This document shows positions 1-8,299 of a DNA stretch of 64,000 nucleotides, piece after piece; within the stretch, counting starts at the first letter, position 1, and each line of letters begins with the position of its first letter. Position numbers and translations under genes: made by a program. The DNA is taken from the NCBI RefSeq assembly GCF_004122105.1, contig NZ_SBKN01000001.1, positions 496,001 through 560,000 on the forward strand, written 5' to 3'. The notes beneath the pieces were generated by a model. The model worked only from the letters and a program-made list of their open reading frames with translations, was not told the DNA's origin and searched no databases. This stretch comes from Flavobacterium stagni (GTDB lineage: Bacteria > Bacteroidota > Bacteroidia > Flavobacteriales > Flavobacteriaceae).

Positions 1-528
1 ATCGAAATGTGCAAGGCACAAGAAGCCAAAGGACGTGCAGAATGGAAAACATCAGGAATTCAAGGTTTTTCAAAAACAATGCATTTGGAAATACCTATTT
101 CTTATGTCATTTATGAGTTAGTTAACTCTGAATCATTATACGAAGAAGGAGCTTCCATGTATCACTGTGTTGCCGAATATGAATTTGATTGTATTGAGGG
201 TTCCTCTGCCATCTTTACAATGAGAAAATTCAAAGGAACTGAGGAAACCATTGAGGCTACTTTGGAGGTAAATCTTGACTATAAAACAATTGTTCAAGCA
301 AAAGCGAAGTACAATGAAGATATCAGTGAAGAATCGTATATTTTGGTACAAGAATGGGCTAAAAAAGCGGGGTTACGTCTTGATTTTGAATGGTATGAAT
401 ATGAAAATTATCCACCTCAACAACAGCAACCCGTAGTTTACAATCGTGTAAACAACACCTATGATACACAATTTATTGTGCGTATAATTTTGTTTGCTTT
501 ATTTCTATTGTATCGAGCATGTTCCTAA
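1..528 (+). CDS. PcfJ-like domain protein, C-terminal part (5' end outside window)
   Basis: The frame is open from base 1, so the true start probably lies upstream; about 175 residues are visible. The segment LYEEGASMYHCVAEYEF, followed by C, a G-SS-IFTMR strand and EATLEVN...IVQAKAKYNE, fits the C-terminal part of PcfJ-like proteins (signature EG..M.HCV..Y...C..G). That family is known from conjugative elements and bacterial chromosomes, and its biochemical role is not established. The protein ends in a Q/P-rich linker and a hydrophobic stretch (FIVRIILFALFLLY) that could be a C-terminal membrane anchor. It stops just before a terminator shared with the convergent PhnA gene. The family call is from memory of the signature. 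Confidence 0.6.
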   Translation: MEMCKAQEAKGRAEWKTSGIQGFSKTMHLEIPISYVIYELVNSESLYEEGASMYHCVAEYEFDCIEGSSAIFTMRKFKGTEETIEATLEVNLDYKTIVQAKAKYNEDISEESYILVQEWAKKAGLRLDFEWYEYENYPPQQQQPVVYNRVNNTYDTQFIVRIILFALFLLYRACS

Positions 529-560
529 AAAAAGAGCTGTCTAAAATGACAGCTCTTTTT
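529..560. terminator. Bidirectional rho-independent terminator
   Basis: A perfect 13-bp inverted repeat (AAAAAGAGCTGTC, 6-nt loop, GACAGCTCTTTTT) sits between two convergent stop codons (TAA at 526-528 and, on the minus strand, 565-563). The A/T ends give a U-tract in both directions, so it can end both the PcfJ-like and the PhnA transcripts. Confidence 0.9.
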
Positions 561-562
561 AT

Positions 563-1135
563 TTACTTTGTTTTCTTCACATACTGCGTAAGAATCACAA
601 TGTATTGTCCTTCCACCCTTCCTTCAATTTGTTCGGCGTTGTCCCAAACTAATTTAATATTGTGTACTGGAGCGCCACGTTTGGCCGTGAAATTAGCGCC
701 TTTTACGTCCAAATCTTTGATTAACACTACAGAATCACCATCATTTAGGATGTTTCCGTTGGAGTCTTTATGGATGATTTTTCCTTCCTCATCTTCGCCT
801 TCACCCGTGGCTTTTGCCCATTCCAAAGCGTCTTCATCAAGGTACATCATTTCCAATAAATCGTGATTTTTCAATCGGGCCAACATACGCCATGATACAA
901 TTTGTACCGGAAGATGTTCGTTCCACATACTATCACTTAAACCCCGCCAATCGTTGGGATTTGTGGTTTCTGGATTCTCGATTTGATCCTTTAATTTTTT
1001 AGAAATAAGAAGGCTGTTTTCCAAGCTTTCTGTAGTTTGTGGAGCCACCGTATAGACCACTAAGTCTTCGGTAACGCCACTGATTTCACACACGGATCCA
1101 CTACGGTCGTGTAATTTTTTTTCAATAGGTGTCAT
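563..1135 (-). CDS. PhnA/YjdM-domain protein
   Basis: A 190-aa protein. The C-terminal ~65 residues (about 123-188) carry the PhnA/YjdM domain: DSNGN, then GDSVVLIKDLDVKG and a beta-rich tail. The middle (about 60-115) is an alpha-helical region seen in the long form of these proteins. PhnA was named for its place beside phosphonate genes in E. coli, but it is not a phosphonoacetate hydrolase and its function is unsettled. In the N-terminal zinc-ribbon-like part the second Cys of a CxxC pair seems replaced (C-E-I-S at 16-19), so metal binding there is doubtful. It is separated from the next leftward gene by only 18 bp. Confidence 0.8.
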   Translation of the reverse strand: MTPIEKKLHDRSGSVCEISGVTEDLVVYTVAPQTTESLENSLLISKKLKDQIENPETTNPNDWRGLSDSMWNEHLPVQIVSWRMLARLKNHDLLEMMYLDEDALEWAKATGEGEDEEGKIIHKDSNGNILNDGDSVVLIKDLDVKGANFTAKRGAPVHNIKLVWDNAEQIEGRVEGQYIVILTQYVKKTK

Positions 1136-1153
1136 ACTGCTGGTTTGGTTTTA

Positions 1154-1648
1154 TTACAAATTGAAAGATGCTCCAATTGTAAACATAAATTGATTGTTGT
1201 AGTGCTCATACCCAATCACTTCTGAATCATACCGCGATAATGGTGCGCTAAATTCAGTAAACAGTCCAAATCCATTGGTAAAGAAATAGCGTGCGCCTAA
1301 ATGTCCACCAAAATTGCGCAACCCTAAACTTAAACCTGGGTAGATATCCCATTTTTTATCTAAATTGAAAACATTTCCAATATTGGCATTGAAACGCAAA
1401 CGCACGTCGGCACGGTCTTCAAAGCGGGGTTTGAAATTCAAATACCGATTCGCATTTAAGATATAATTGGTTCCCAAACCGATAGAAATATTTTCTCCAA
1501 TTCCGAAATCAGCAATCACAGCAATACCATTTCCTCCGTCTTGGAAGGAAGCACCCACTTGCCCTTTTACATCTCCTTTTCCTTTAAATGCTTGTGCTTG
1601 GCCAATCATGCCTGCAATTAAAGCCACTAAAATAAAAATACGTCTCAT
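1154..1648 (-). CDS. Small outer-membrane beta-barrel protein
   Basis: A 164-aa protein with a clear signal peptide (residues 1-20, ending AQA). The mature part alternates short beta-strands with Gly/Asn turns (for example GENISIGLGTNYILN) and ends in a strand with terminal Phe-Asn-Leu (TIGASFNL), as in small outer-membrane barrels. It resembles a conserved Flavobacteriaceae family of unknown function (probably DUF6646, from memory). Its own -7 box lies 28 bp upstream, and the PhnA gene follows 18 bp downstream, so the two may share a transcript. The localisation is inferred from sequence pattern only. Confidence 0.65.
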   Translation of the reverse strand: MRRIFILVALIAGMIGQAQAFKGKGDVKGQVGASFQDGGNGIAVIADFGIGENISIGLGTNYILNANRYLNFKPRFEDRADVRLRFNANIGNVFNLDKKWDIYPGLSLGLRNFGGHLGARYFFTNGFGLFTEFSAPLSRYDSEVIGYEHYNNQFMFTIGASFNL

Positions 1649-1675
1649 AAAATATTATTTGAGGACAAAGATACT

Positions 1676-1683
1676 AATTCGAA
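1676..1683 (-). promoter_or_regulatory. -7 box (TATCTTTG) for the small barrel protein gene
   Basis: On the minus strand this reads TATCTTTG, matching the Bacteroidetes -7 consensus TAnnTTTG, and it is 28 bp upstream of the ATG at 1648. No clear -33 TTG is present at the usual spacing. Confidence 0.5.
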
Positions 1684-1704
1684 TACATTGAGGCGAAAAT
1701 CCTA

Positions 1705-2442
1705 TTAATTTCTCCCTTTTTCTGTAGGATATAAATGGGACAAAGGTTCGCTCTGCCAAAATTCTTTAGTATCCACATCCAAAATCGTTAACGGCCCTGT
1801 AAATGCAGCACCCGTATCTACATTCCAAACACCAGCTTTGTGTACGGGAACCGTTTGGCCAATGCGTGTTACCGGTGTATGTCCAATATAAATTTCGTGA
1901 TAAAGGGTGAATCTTTTGGGATAATAAACGCTTTCTTTGGATAAATCCTCCGGCAAAGCCAATGCCGTTTCCCAAAGGGTTCGATCCCAGTAAAAAAGAC
2001 GGGGATAATATTCGTAATCAATTCCATTCATATTGGTAAATCCGGCATGAATAAACAACCGGTTTTTGTCATCTAAATGATAATTTTTAAGATTCTTCAA
2101 AAATTCAATATGACGTAATTTCTGTGCCTCAGAAACTTTTTCGTAGGCAAGAACTGTTGCTTCACCACCGTGTTTGTACCATTGGGTTTCGTCGATATTT
2201 TCACGACGGGATTCCAACCAATCCAACAATAGTTCATCGTGATTACCACGAATAAAAATACAATAGTGTTGGTGTTGCAACTCAATTAAAAAATCCAATA
2301 CTTCGGGTGACTGACTCCAACCGTCGACATAATCGCCCAAAAAAATTAAGGTGTCATGGGGTTGTACAGTAGCGCGTTCCAATACTTGATGTACCGCACG
2401 AAGGCCGCCGTGTATATCGCCAATAACTAAAATTCTACTCAT
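1705..2442 (-). CDS. Metallophosphoesterase, PP1/Ap4A-hydrolase-like
   Basis: A 245-aa cytoplasmic enzyme with the dinuclear metallophosphoesterase signature: GDIHG (8-12), GDYVDG (36-41), GNHDE (66-70), and later His residues (about residue 132 and in GHTPV). This matches bacterial serine/threonine phosphatase and diadenosine-polyphosphatase relatives; the substrate cannot be told from the sequence. Its ATG overlaps the stop of the preceding AlbA_2 gene by 4 bp (ATGA), so the two are very probably translationally coupled. Confidence 0.85.
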   Translation of the reverse strand: MSRILVIGDIHGGLRAVHQVLERATVQPHDTLIFLGDYVDGWSQSPEVLDFLIELQHQHYCIFIRGNHDELLLDWLESRRENIDETQWYKHGGEATVLAYEKVSEAQKLRHIEFLKNLKNYHLDDKNRLFIHAGFTNMNGIDYEYYPRLFYWDRTLWETALALPEDLSKESVYYPKRFTLYHEIYIGHTPVTRIGQTVPVHKAGVWNVDTGAAFTGPLTILDVDTKEFWQSEPLSHLYPTEKGRN

Positions 2443-3587
2443 GTTTCTTTATTGTATTTCACTTTCCGCAACACCCGCATCGCTTCTTTGAAGTTGGTGT
2501 ACACTTCTGAACGTTGGGTTTGCTTGAATAAAGGTTTGGAATCGATTAATTTCTGTTTGGCTTCTTCAAATCCGTTTAAAAAACAGAGCATTAGGGTGTA
2601 GGGTAAATTTTCCAAATCCCGATTTTCTCGATCGGAAAGCACCAGTCCCTTTTGCATTTTTGCCAACAAAGATAAGCCAGCATTATAAATGTGAAACAAC
2701 ATTTTGCGGTTGTATTGCGGAGGCTCAAACAGCATTTGGGTTTCAATTTTATAATATCCATTGTCAAAAAAGGTAAGTTTTTGTTGTTCCAAGGGATAAT
2801 AACTCGTCTTATCGTTTAAGCCTAAAGGCACGTATTCAGTGATGGTAAACGAACTCTCGTCATAGGTTACGGTAACTACATCTTGAGCCGAATAAAACAA
2901 TTTGATTTGCTCATTCACCAATTCAATATCAACCCGCGAAAGAAATTGTTTGTCTCTAATTTTTTTGGGATTCCCCGACCAACAAATGACAAACAATTCA
3001 CGAAAGACTTTGTACTGGGACGGCATGTCTTTGTGCCGGTTGTTGACAAAATCAATAACGCTATCCAACGTATGCGCAATACTATTTCGAGCATTATTTT
3101 CAATGCTTAAAACCGTTTCAATATTCTGTTTGGAATACGGGATTTTATCTTCAGTAGGCGTTGAATTACTCCCAATTCGAATAAAACTAGTCTGCGCTGG
3201 AATGGTATGAATAACTTTTTTGAAATAGGAGGGTTTTGATTTGGGTCGGATAGTCACCAAACCCACCACACGATCTTTCGGCAAATTGGGAAAAGGAACA
3301 TTTTCATACTGAATTTTAGGAGGATTTTCCAAAAAGGCATTGACTAAGTTTTGGATACGACTGTCGTCAAAAAAATCATCACCGATAATTTCGTTGGACT
3401 CATCCTCTACCCCAACAACAATATAGGAATTGTTGGAAGGATTGGAATTGGATAAGGCACAAATATGCTTCAAGAACTTCGCTTTCCCTTCTTTGGTATG
3501 CAGATTTAACTGTCGTTTTTTATCATAGAAACTACTCTCATCGTTGTGAGCAAGTAAATTCCGAATCAAAAGACGTTTGTTAATCAT
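2439..3587 (-). CDS. ATP-binding protein with AlbA_2/Schlafen-type domain
   Basis: A 382-aa protein. Residues about 8-130 resemble the AlbA_2 (Schlafen-like) domain: an early acidic ES...YDKK segment, SNSNPSNNSYIVVGVEDESNEIIG and a V-x-I strand region. The rest is a mixed alpha/beta region that I do not recognise. AlbA_2 proteins are annotated as putative transcriptional regulators or helicases, and some relatives occur in defence or RNA-cleavage contexts; no specific role can be assigned here. It is coupled to the downstream phosphatase by a 4-bp overlap. Upstream, only a heptad array separates it from the aldo/keto reductase gene, so the leftward genes 4502-1705 may be one transcript. Confidence 0.65.
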   Translation of the reverse strand: MINKRLLIRNLLAHNDESSFYDKKRQLNLHTKEGKAKFLKHICALSNSNPSNNSYIVVGVEDESNEIIGDDFFDDSRIQNLVNAFLENPPKIQYENVPFPNLPKDRVVGLVTIRPKSKPSYFKKVIHTIPAQTSFIRIGSNSTPTEDKIPYSKQNIETVLSIENNARNSIAHTLDSVIDFVNNRHKDMPSQYKVFRELFVICWSGNPKKIRDKQFLSRVDIELVNEQIKLFYSAQDVVTVTYDESSFTITEYVPLGLNDKTSYYPLEQQKLTFFDNGYYKIETQMLFEPPQYNRKMLFHIYNAGLSLLAKMQKGLVLSDRENRDLENLPYTLMLCFLNGFEEAKQKLIDSKPLFKQTQRSEVYTNFKEAMRVLRKVKYNKET

Positions 3588-3598
3588 TAAACCAAACT

Positions 3599-3634
3599 AC
3601 TGATTACTGAACACTGAATAACTGTACACTGACT
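3599..3634. repeat. ACTGNNN heptad array (5 units)
   Basis: Five units of ACTGNNN (3599, 3606, 3613, 3621, 3628) run at a 7-bp step with one extra base before the fourth. The last unit plus the next base contains CTA, which on the minus strand is the TAG stop codon of the aldo/keto reductase (3635-3633). The array therefore starts exactly at that stop codon in the direction of transcription. Confidence 0.8.
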
Positions 3635-4502
3635 ACGGCACCTTGTTCCCCATACTTTCCGTCCAGATAGCAAACCAATCCAAATCGGTCAATGGCAATT
3701 CAACCGCTTTCATCAATTGTTGGATGCGCGCTATATTCACGGTACCCGCCACGGGGATAACACCCGAAGGATGTTTCAACACCCAAGCGAGTAAAAGAGT
3801 ATCCGAACCTACTTCATATTTTTCAACCAATTGGACCAGAAGTTTTTTCAAACGACGGGTTTGTTCAATGTCTTCCCGAAAAACCGTTCCTAACGGATTC
3901 CAAGACATCGGTGTAATATTGTGCACTTGCATATAATCCAAACTGCCGTCTAACATGGGTTGGAAATGGGTGGCCGAAAATTGAATTTGATTGTAATGTA
4001 CTTCGGTGCGTTGGCGAATCAAATCCGTTTGGGAATTGGTAAAATTTGACAATCCAAAATCGCGAATTTTCCCTTGCGCTTTGAGTTGCTCCACAGCAGC
4101 GGCAATTTCGTCAGCTTGCATCAACGGACTCGGACGGTGCAAAAGAAGCACATCCAAATAGTCCGTTTGTAAATTTTTAAGCGAATTTTCAACGCTCCAA
4201 ATAATGTACTCTTTGGAATAATCGTAGTGTTTTAGGGTATTGGGTCGGCCTTCAGTATGTTGAATCCCGCACTTGGAAATCAACTGAATGCTGTCTCTTG
4301 CAATTCCGCTGGAGCGAAAACCATGTCCAAATTCGGCTTCAGTCGTATAACCGCCGTAGATATCAGCATGATCAAAAGAGGTAATTTTATGTTCGACGCA
4401 AATGCGAATCAAATGCGCCATTTCTGAGGTGTTGAGTTTTTTATCCCAAGCACCCCAATTCATGGTTCCTGCAACAACAGGAGAAAGAATAGTATTTTTC
4501 AT
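3633..4502 (-). CDS. Aldo/keto reductase
   Basis: A 289-aa soluble NAD(P)H-dependent oxidoreductase with an aldo/keto reductase (beta/alpha)8 layout. The catalytic tetrad is recognisable: Asp44 and Tyr49 in FDHADIYGGY, Lys77 in ISKCG, His122 in LLHRPSP. The C-terminal VIPVAGT segment belongs to the cofactor-binding part. It is most like the YdhF/oxidoreductase subgroup; the substrate is unknown. I chose the ATG at 4502; an in-frame GTG at 4508 is possible. A perfect SD-like AAGGAGG occurs upstream (4551-4545), but it precedes a 4-codon mini-ORF instead of this gene. Confidence 0.85.
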   Translation of the reverse strand: MKNTILSPVVAGTMNWGAWDKKLNTSEMAHLIRICVEHKITSFDHADIYGGYTTEAEFGHGFRSSGIARDSIQLISKCGIQHTEGRPNTLKHYDYSKEYIIWSVENSLKNLQTDYLDVLLLHRPSPLMQADEIAAAVEQLKAQGKIRDFGLSNFTNSQTDLIRQRTEVHYNQIQFSATHFQPMLDGSLDYMQVHNITPMSWNPLGTVFREDIEQTRRLKKLLVQLVEKYEVGSDTLLLAWVLKHPSGVIPVAGTVNIARIQQLMKAVELPLTDLDWFAIWTESMGNKVP

Positions 4503-4618
4503 GGTCACTTAAAAGTCTAAAATTACTAAAACGAAATCATAAAACCTCCTTAAAGGCCGATTATTTGGGCAATATTTAACGCTCTATTAACACCGCACTG
4601 GAGATTAAATTTTCAACT

Positions 4619-4649
4619 TTGAATTGTTAAAATTTATAGTTTATATTCG
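4619..4649 (+). promoter_or_regulatory. Candidate promoter for the moxR-bat operon
   Basis: TTG at 4619-4621, a 20-bp spacer and TATATTCG at 4642-4649 (one mismatch to TAnnTTTG). The box ends 16 bp before the moxR ATG. The spacing fits the Bacteroidetes pattern. Confidence 0.4.
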
Positions 4650-4665
4650 CAAAAAAATAGGTTTT

Positions 4666-5670
4666 ATGGAAGAAAATGCTGCGGCTTTAGATATTAGAGC
4701 AATTAATGAAAAAATCGAGCGTGAAAGTGCCTTCATTGATTTGCTTTCCATGGAGATGAATAAAGTCATTGTGGGCCAGAAACATATGGTGGAACGCCTC
4801 ATGATTGGCTTACTAGGACAAGGACATATTCTTTTAGAAGGAGTGCCCGGTTTGGCCAAAACATTAGCCATCAACACCCTTTCGAAAGCCGTTCACGGTT
4901 CGTTTAGCCGTATTCAGTTTACCCCTGATTTACTTCCAGCCGACGTAGTGGGTACGATGATTTACAACATCAAACAAAACGAGTTTACCATCAAGAAAGG
5001 GCCTATTTTTGCCAACTTTGTATTGGCCGATGAGATCAACCGTGCGCCTGCCAAAGTGCAATCGGCTCTTTTGGAAGCCATGCAAGAAAAGCAAGTGACC
5101 ATTGGAGAAACGACTTTTAAATTGGACAAACCTTTCTTGGTATTGGCTACCCAAAACCCTATTGAACAAGAAGGAACGTATCCGTTACCTGAAGCACAAG
5201 TCGACCGTTTTATGTTGAAAACGGTGATCGATTATCCCAAAATGGATGAAGAGCGTTTGGTCATTCGTCAAAACCTAAAAGGCAGTTATGAAGAAGTGCG
5301 ACCTGTAGTTTCCATCGAACAAATTTTGCGTGCTCAGGAAGTAGTTCGCGAAGTGTATATGGATGAAAAAATTGAAAAATACATCCTCGATATCATTTTT
5401 GCCACCCGTTATCCTGAGAAATACCGTTTGGAAAGCTTGAAGCCGTTAATCGGATTTGGTGCTTCTCCACGTGGAAGCATCAATTTAGCTACTGCAGCCA
5501 AATGTTATGCCTTCATCAAACGCCGCGGGTATGTTATTCCCGAAGATGTTCGCGCCGTGGTACATGATGTTTTGCGCCACCGTATTGGAGTAACCTATGA
5601 AGCTGAGGCGGAAAATATTACTTCGGTTGATATCATCAACAAAATTGTGAACGAAATCGAAGTTCCATAA
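4666..5670 (+). CDS. moxR: MoxR-family AAA+ ATPase
   Basis: A 334-aa cytoplasmic AAA+ chaperone. Walker A is GVPGLAKT (59-66) and Walker B is FVLADEIN (118-125), followed by a sensor-like ATQNP and the EGTYPLPEAQVDRF segment typical of MoxR proteins. MoxR ATPases work with von Willebrand factor A (VWA) proteins, probably in folding or metal loading. Here the gene heads the bat operon, which supplies three such partners (DUF58, BatA, BatB). The start is set at MEENAAAL (ATG 4666), because the upstream extension would need a TTG start inside the presumed promoter. A heptad array begins at the last base of the stop codon. Confidence 0.93.
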   Translation: MEENAAALDIRAINEKIERESAFIDLLSMEMNKVIVGQKHMVERLMIGLLGQGHILLEGVPGLAKTLAINTLSKAVHGSFSRIQFTPDLLPADVVGTMIYNIKQNEFTIKKGPIFANFVLADEINRAPAKVQSALLEAMQEKQVTIGETTFKLDKPFLVLATQNPIEQEGTYPLPEAQVDRFMLKTVIDYPKMDEERLVIRQNLKGSYEEVRPVVSIEQILRAQEVVREVYMDEKIEKYILDIIFATRYPEKYRLESLKPLIGFGASPRGSINLATAAKCYAFIKRRGYVIPEDVRAVVHDVLRHRIGVTYEAEAENITSVDIINKIVNEIEVP

Positions 5671-5697
5671 ATCAGTGTAAAGTAATCAGAAAGCAGT
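5670..5697. repeat. Short heptad array (reverse ACTGNNN class)
   Basis: Four consecutive 7-mers of the form NNNCAGT, with substitutions (5670, 5677, 5684, 5691), which is ACTGNNN on the other strand. The first unit shares its first base with the TAA stop codon of moxR. Confidence 0.55.
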
Positions 5698-5718
5698 TTC
5701 GTACCTAAATACGATGGT

Positions 5719-5755
5719 GACTATTGACTTACGACTTCATTGACTTACGACTCCA
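5719..5755. repeat. GACTNNN heptad repeat before the DUF58 gene
   Basis: Five GACTNNN units (5719, 5726, 5733, 5742, 5749), regular except for a 2-base slip after the third; GACTTAC occurs twice. The run ends 5 bp before the ATG of the DUF58 gene, so it lies in the leader between moxR and DUF58. Confidence 0.65.
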
Positions 5756-5760
5756 AATCC

Positions 5761-6630
5761 ATGGATACCAAAGAAATTTTAAAAAAAGTTCGGAAAATCG
5801 AAATCAAAACCCGAAGATTGAGTGATCATATCTTCTCGGGGGAATACCACACGTCGTTTAAAGGCCGTGGGATGACGTTTTCAGAAGTGCGCCAATACCA
5901 ATTTGGGGACGATGTTCGTGCCATTGATTGGAATGTTACAGCGCGTTACAACGAACCCTATGTCAAAGTTTTTGAAGAAGAACGGGAGTTGACCATGATG
6001 CTGATGGTGGATGTTTCCGGCTCTGAAAATTTTGGTACCCAAAAACAATTGAAAAAAGAAATAGTCACTGAAATTGCTGCCACATTAGCGTTTTCAGCGA
6101 CACAAAACAACGATAAAATTGGGTTGATTTTATTTACCGATCAAATCGAATTGTACATTCCACCCAAAAAAGGAAAATCGCATGTATTGCGCATTATTCG
6201 GGAGTTGATTGAGTTCCAGCCCAAAAGTAAAAAAACGCATATCGGTCAGGCCTTGCAATTTCTCTCGGCTACCCAAAAGAAAAAAGCAATCGTTTTTGTC
6301 ATCTCCGATTTTATTTGTGCCGATGACTATGAAAAAACCTTGAAAATCGCGAGCAAAAAACACGATGTTACGGGTTTTCGCGTGTACGATTCGCGGGAAG
6401 AACGACTTCCCAATGTGGGGATTTTGGAAATGACGGATGCTGAAAATGGAGAACAGCTTGTGGTAGACACCCGATCGTCTAAAGTGCGTCAAATTTACGA
6501 GCGCAATTATGCTGAACGCGTTCAATTTTTTAAAGAAGTTTTTTCGAAATGCGGCGCGGGAACCGTTCAAACCCGAGTGGATGAAAGTTATGTAACCCGT
6601 CTTTTGGGCTATTTTAAAGCACGTGCATAA
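5761..6630 (+). CDS. DUF58 domain protein (VWA-like) of the Bat operon
   Basis: A 289-aa protein. The DUF58 signature RQYQFGDDVRAIDWNVTAR is at 45-63, and a VWA-type metal-binding motif DVSGS (84-88) follows. No signal peptide or membrane segment is visible, so it is probably cytoplasmic and a direct MoxR partner. The start is the ATG at 5761 (MDTKEILKK); an upstream TTG would extend it by 7 residues into the GACTNNN repeat, which is unlikely. The stop is one base before the ATG of the next gene, in keeping with a single operon. Confidence 0.9.
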   Translation: MDTKEILKKVRKIEIKTRRLSDHIFSGEYHTSFKGRGMTFSEVRQYQFGDDVRAIDWNVTARYNEPYVKVFEEERELTMMLMVDVSGSENFGTQKQLKKEIVTEIAATLAFSATQNNDKIGLILFTDQIELYIPPKKGKSHVLRIIRELIEFQPKSKKTHIGQALQFLSATQKKKAIVFVISDFICADDYEKTLKIASKKHDVTGFRVYDSREERLPNVGILEMTDAENGEQLVVDTRSSKVRQIYERNYAERVQFFKEVFSKCGAGTVQTRVDESYVTRLLGYFKARA

Positions 6631-6631
6631 T

Positions 6632-8299
6632 ATGAAGTGGAAAGGTTACATCAGTTTGTTTTTCTTGTGTTGCGGCTTATTCGTACAGGCACAAAAAGTG
6701 ACTGTTACAGTAGATTCGCTAAAGAAAAAAATTGGCGCTGAATTCAAATTAACACTAAAAACTGAAGTTGGCCCAAAAGACAAGGTTGTGTTCCCTGGTG
6801 GAAAAACGTTTGGCGCATTAGAAGTATTGGAATCCTATCCCGTTGATACCGTTAAAAAAAATGAACGCTGGGAATTGATTAAAAAATACGGGCTTACCCA
6901 ATTTGATAGCGGACGATATACGGTACCTAAATTACCGGTTTCCATTAACAAAACCCAAGTCTACACCGATCCGTTGGAGTTGGAAGTCGCCGATGTTAAA
7001 GTCGACACCTTAAAACAAAAAATGTACGAAATCAAAGGGATAACTGCAGTGCCGCCTGTCTATTCTTTCCCTTGGCTTTGGTTATCATTGGTAATTCTAA
7101 TCGGCATTGCCCTCTTCATTTTTATCAAATACAAAAAAAGAATTCCGAGTTTCAACAACGAAGAGACAACACCGCTACAACCGATTGAAAAAGCGACTTT
7201 ATTACTCCAAGAATTGGATACCCAGAATTGGGTTGAAAAAGGAGAAATCAAACAGTTTTACTCCAAACTCACCGATATTGTTCGCACGTACATCGAAGAA
7301 GAAATTGAAGTGCCAGCTATGGAGCGTACCACTTCTGAATTAATAGCTACTTTGCGTGAAGTAACACAGAGCAAACATTTGAAATTATCCTCTGATACAC
7401 TACAGAACTTAGAACAAGTGTTGCGTCAAGCCGACTTGGTGAAATTTGCCAAAGAGCGCCCTATTTTATCAGAAATTGAAGCGGATAAAAAACGCATCGA
7501 GAAAACCATACTTACCATTCATGAAGCGCTTCCTGAAGAATCGGAAGTGGTCAATGAATTAGAGGCTTGGAACGAACAACAACGCGAGTTGGCCCGTCAA
7601 AAATTAGAAAAGAAAAAAAGAGAACGCCGCATTTTATATTCCAGTTTAATTGCTTTTTGGGTATTGGCCGTAGCTATCGGTTCCGTTTTTGTGATTTATG
7701 GCTATGAAAACGTGAAAGATTATGTTTTGGGTAATCCCACCCGTGAAATGTATGAAGGACAATGGATAAAAAGTGCTTACGGTGACCCCAATGTGGAGTT
7801 GGAAACCCCAAAAGTGTTGACACGCGTGGACAAAGACCAACTCCCTAAAAACACCTATGCAGTGGTGAAAGACATGCGAATGTTTACCAGTGGAACACTC
7901 CATGACCCTTTGTATGTGTCGGTTTCTACCAATTATTACAAAACCAATTTGGACGCCTATTACGACAAAAATGTTCAAGGTATTGATTACGACAAAGTAT
8001 TGGAAGGAATTGTAAAAACCTGGGAGGCACAAGGCGCACGGAATATTTTATACAAATCCGATGGCGATTTTCAATTGGAGAACGGAATAAAAGGAACGAA
8101 AGCATACGGAATGATGACGGTTGAAAATAAAGCCAATGGCGCAACCCATCGCATGTATTATGAAATTTATTTGTTTAACCAGAATGGCGGATTACAACAA
8201 GTGGCGGTGAGCTATGAAGAAGGTGACGCTTATGGTAAAAAAATAATGGCGCGAATTATCGATTCGATTAAACTCCAAATCTTTAATTTGAATGGATAA
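6632..8299 (+). CDS. Bat-operon membrane protein (DUF4381/BatD-like)
   Basis: A 555-aa membrane protein with a signal peptide (ending FVQAQ), an extracytoplasmic beta-rich domain, a transmembrane segment near 150-168 (WLWLSLVILIGIALFIFI), a long charged helical cytoplasmic domain, a second transmembrane segment (about 335-357) and a C-terminal extracytoplasmic domain of ~195 residues. The first half resembles the DUF4381/BatD-like proteins usually found between the DUF58 gene and batA. I do not recognise the C-terminal domain. The start is the ATG at 6632 (MKWKGYISL), one base after the DUF58 stop. It overlaps batA by 8 bp. Confidence 0.75.
   Translation: MKWKGYISLFFLCCGLFVQAQKVTVTVDSLKKKIGAEFKLTLKTEVGPKDKVVFPGGKTFGALEVLESYPVDTVKKNERWELIKKYGLTQFDSGRYTVPKLPVSINKTQVYTDPLELEVADVKVDTLKQKMYEIKGITAVPPVYSFPWLWLSLVILIGIALFIFIKYKKRIPSFNNEETTPLQPIEKATLLLQELDTQNWVEKGEIKQFYSKLTDIVRTYIEEEIEVPAMERTTSELIATLREVTQSKHLKLSSDTLQNLEQVLRQADLVKFAKERPILSEIEADKKRIEKTILTIHEALPEESEVVNELEAWNEQQRELARQKLEKKKRERRILYSSLIAFWVLAVAIGSVFVIYGYENVKDYVLGNPTREMYEGQWIKSAYGDPNVELETPKVLTRVDKDQLPKNTYAVVKDMRMFTSGTLHDPLYVSVSTNYYKTNLDAYYDKNVQGIDYDKVLEGIVKTWEAQGARNILYKSDGDFQLENGIKGTKAYGMMTVENKANGATHRMYYEIYLFNQNGGLQQVAVSYEEGDAYGKKIMARIIDSIKLQIFNLNG

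Noticed and set aside
407..417. DnaA-box-like TTATCCACC near the left end
   Set aside because: It is a single imperfect match inside a coding region, with no cluster of boxes or AT-rich unwinding region.
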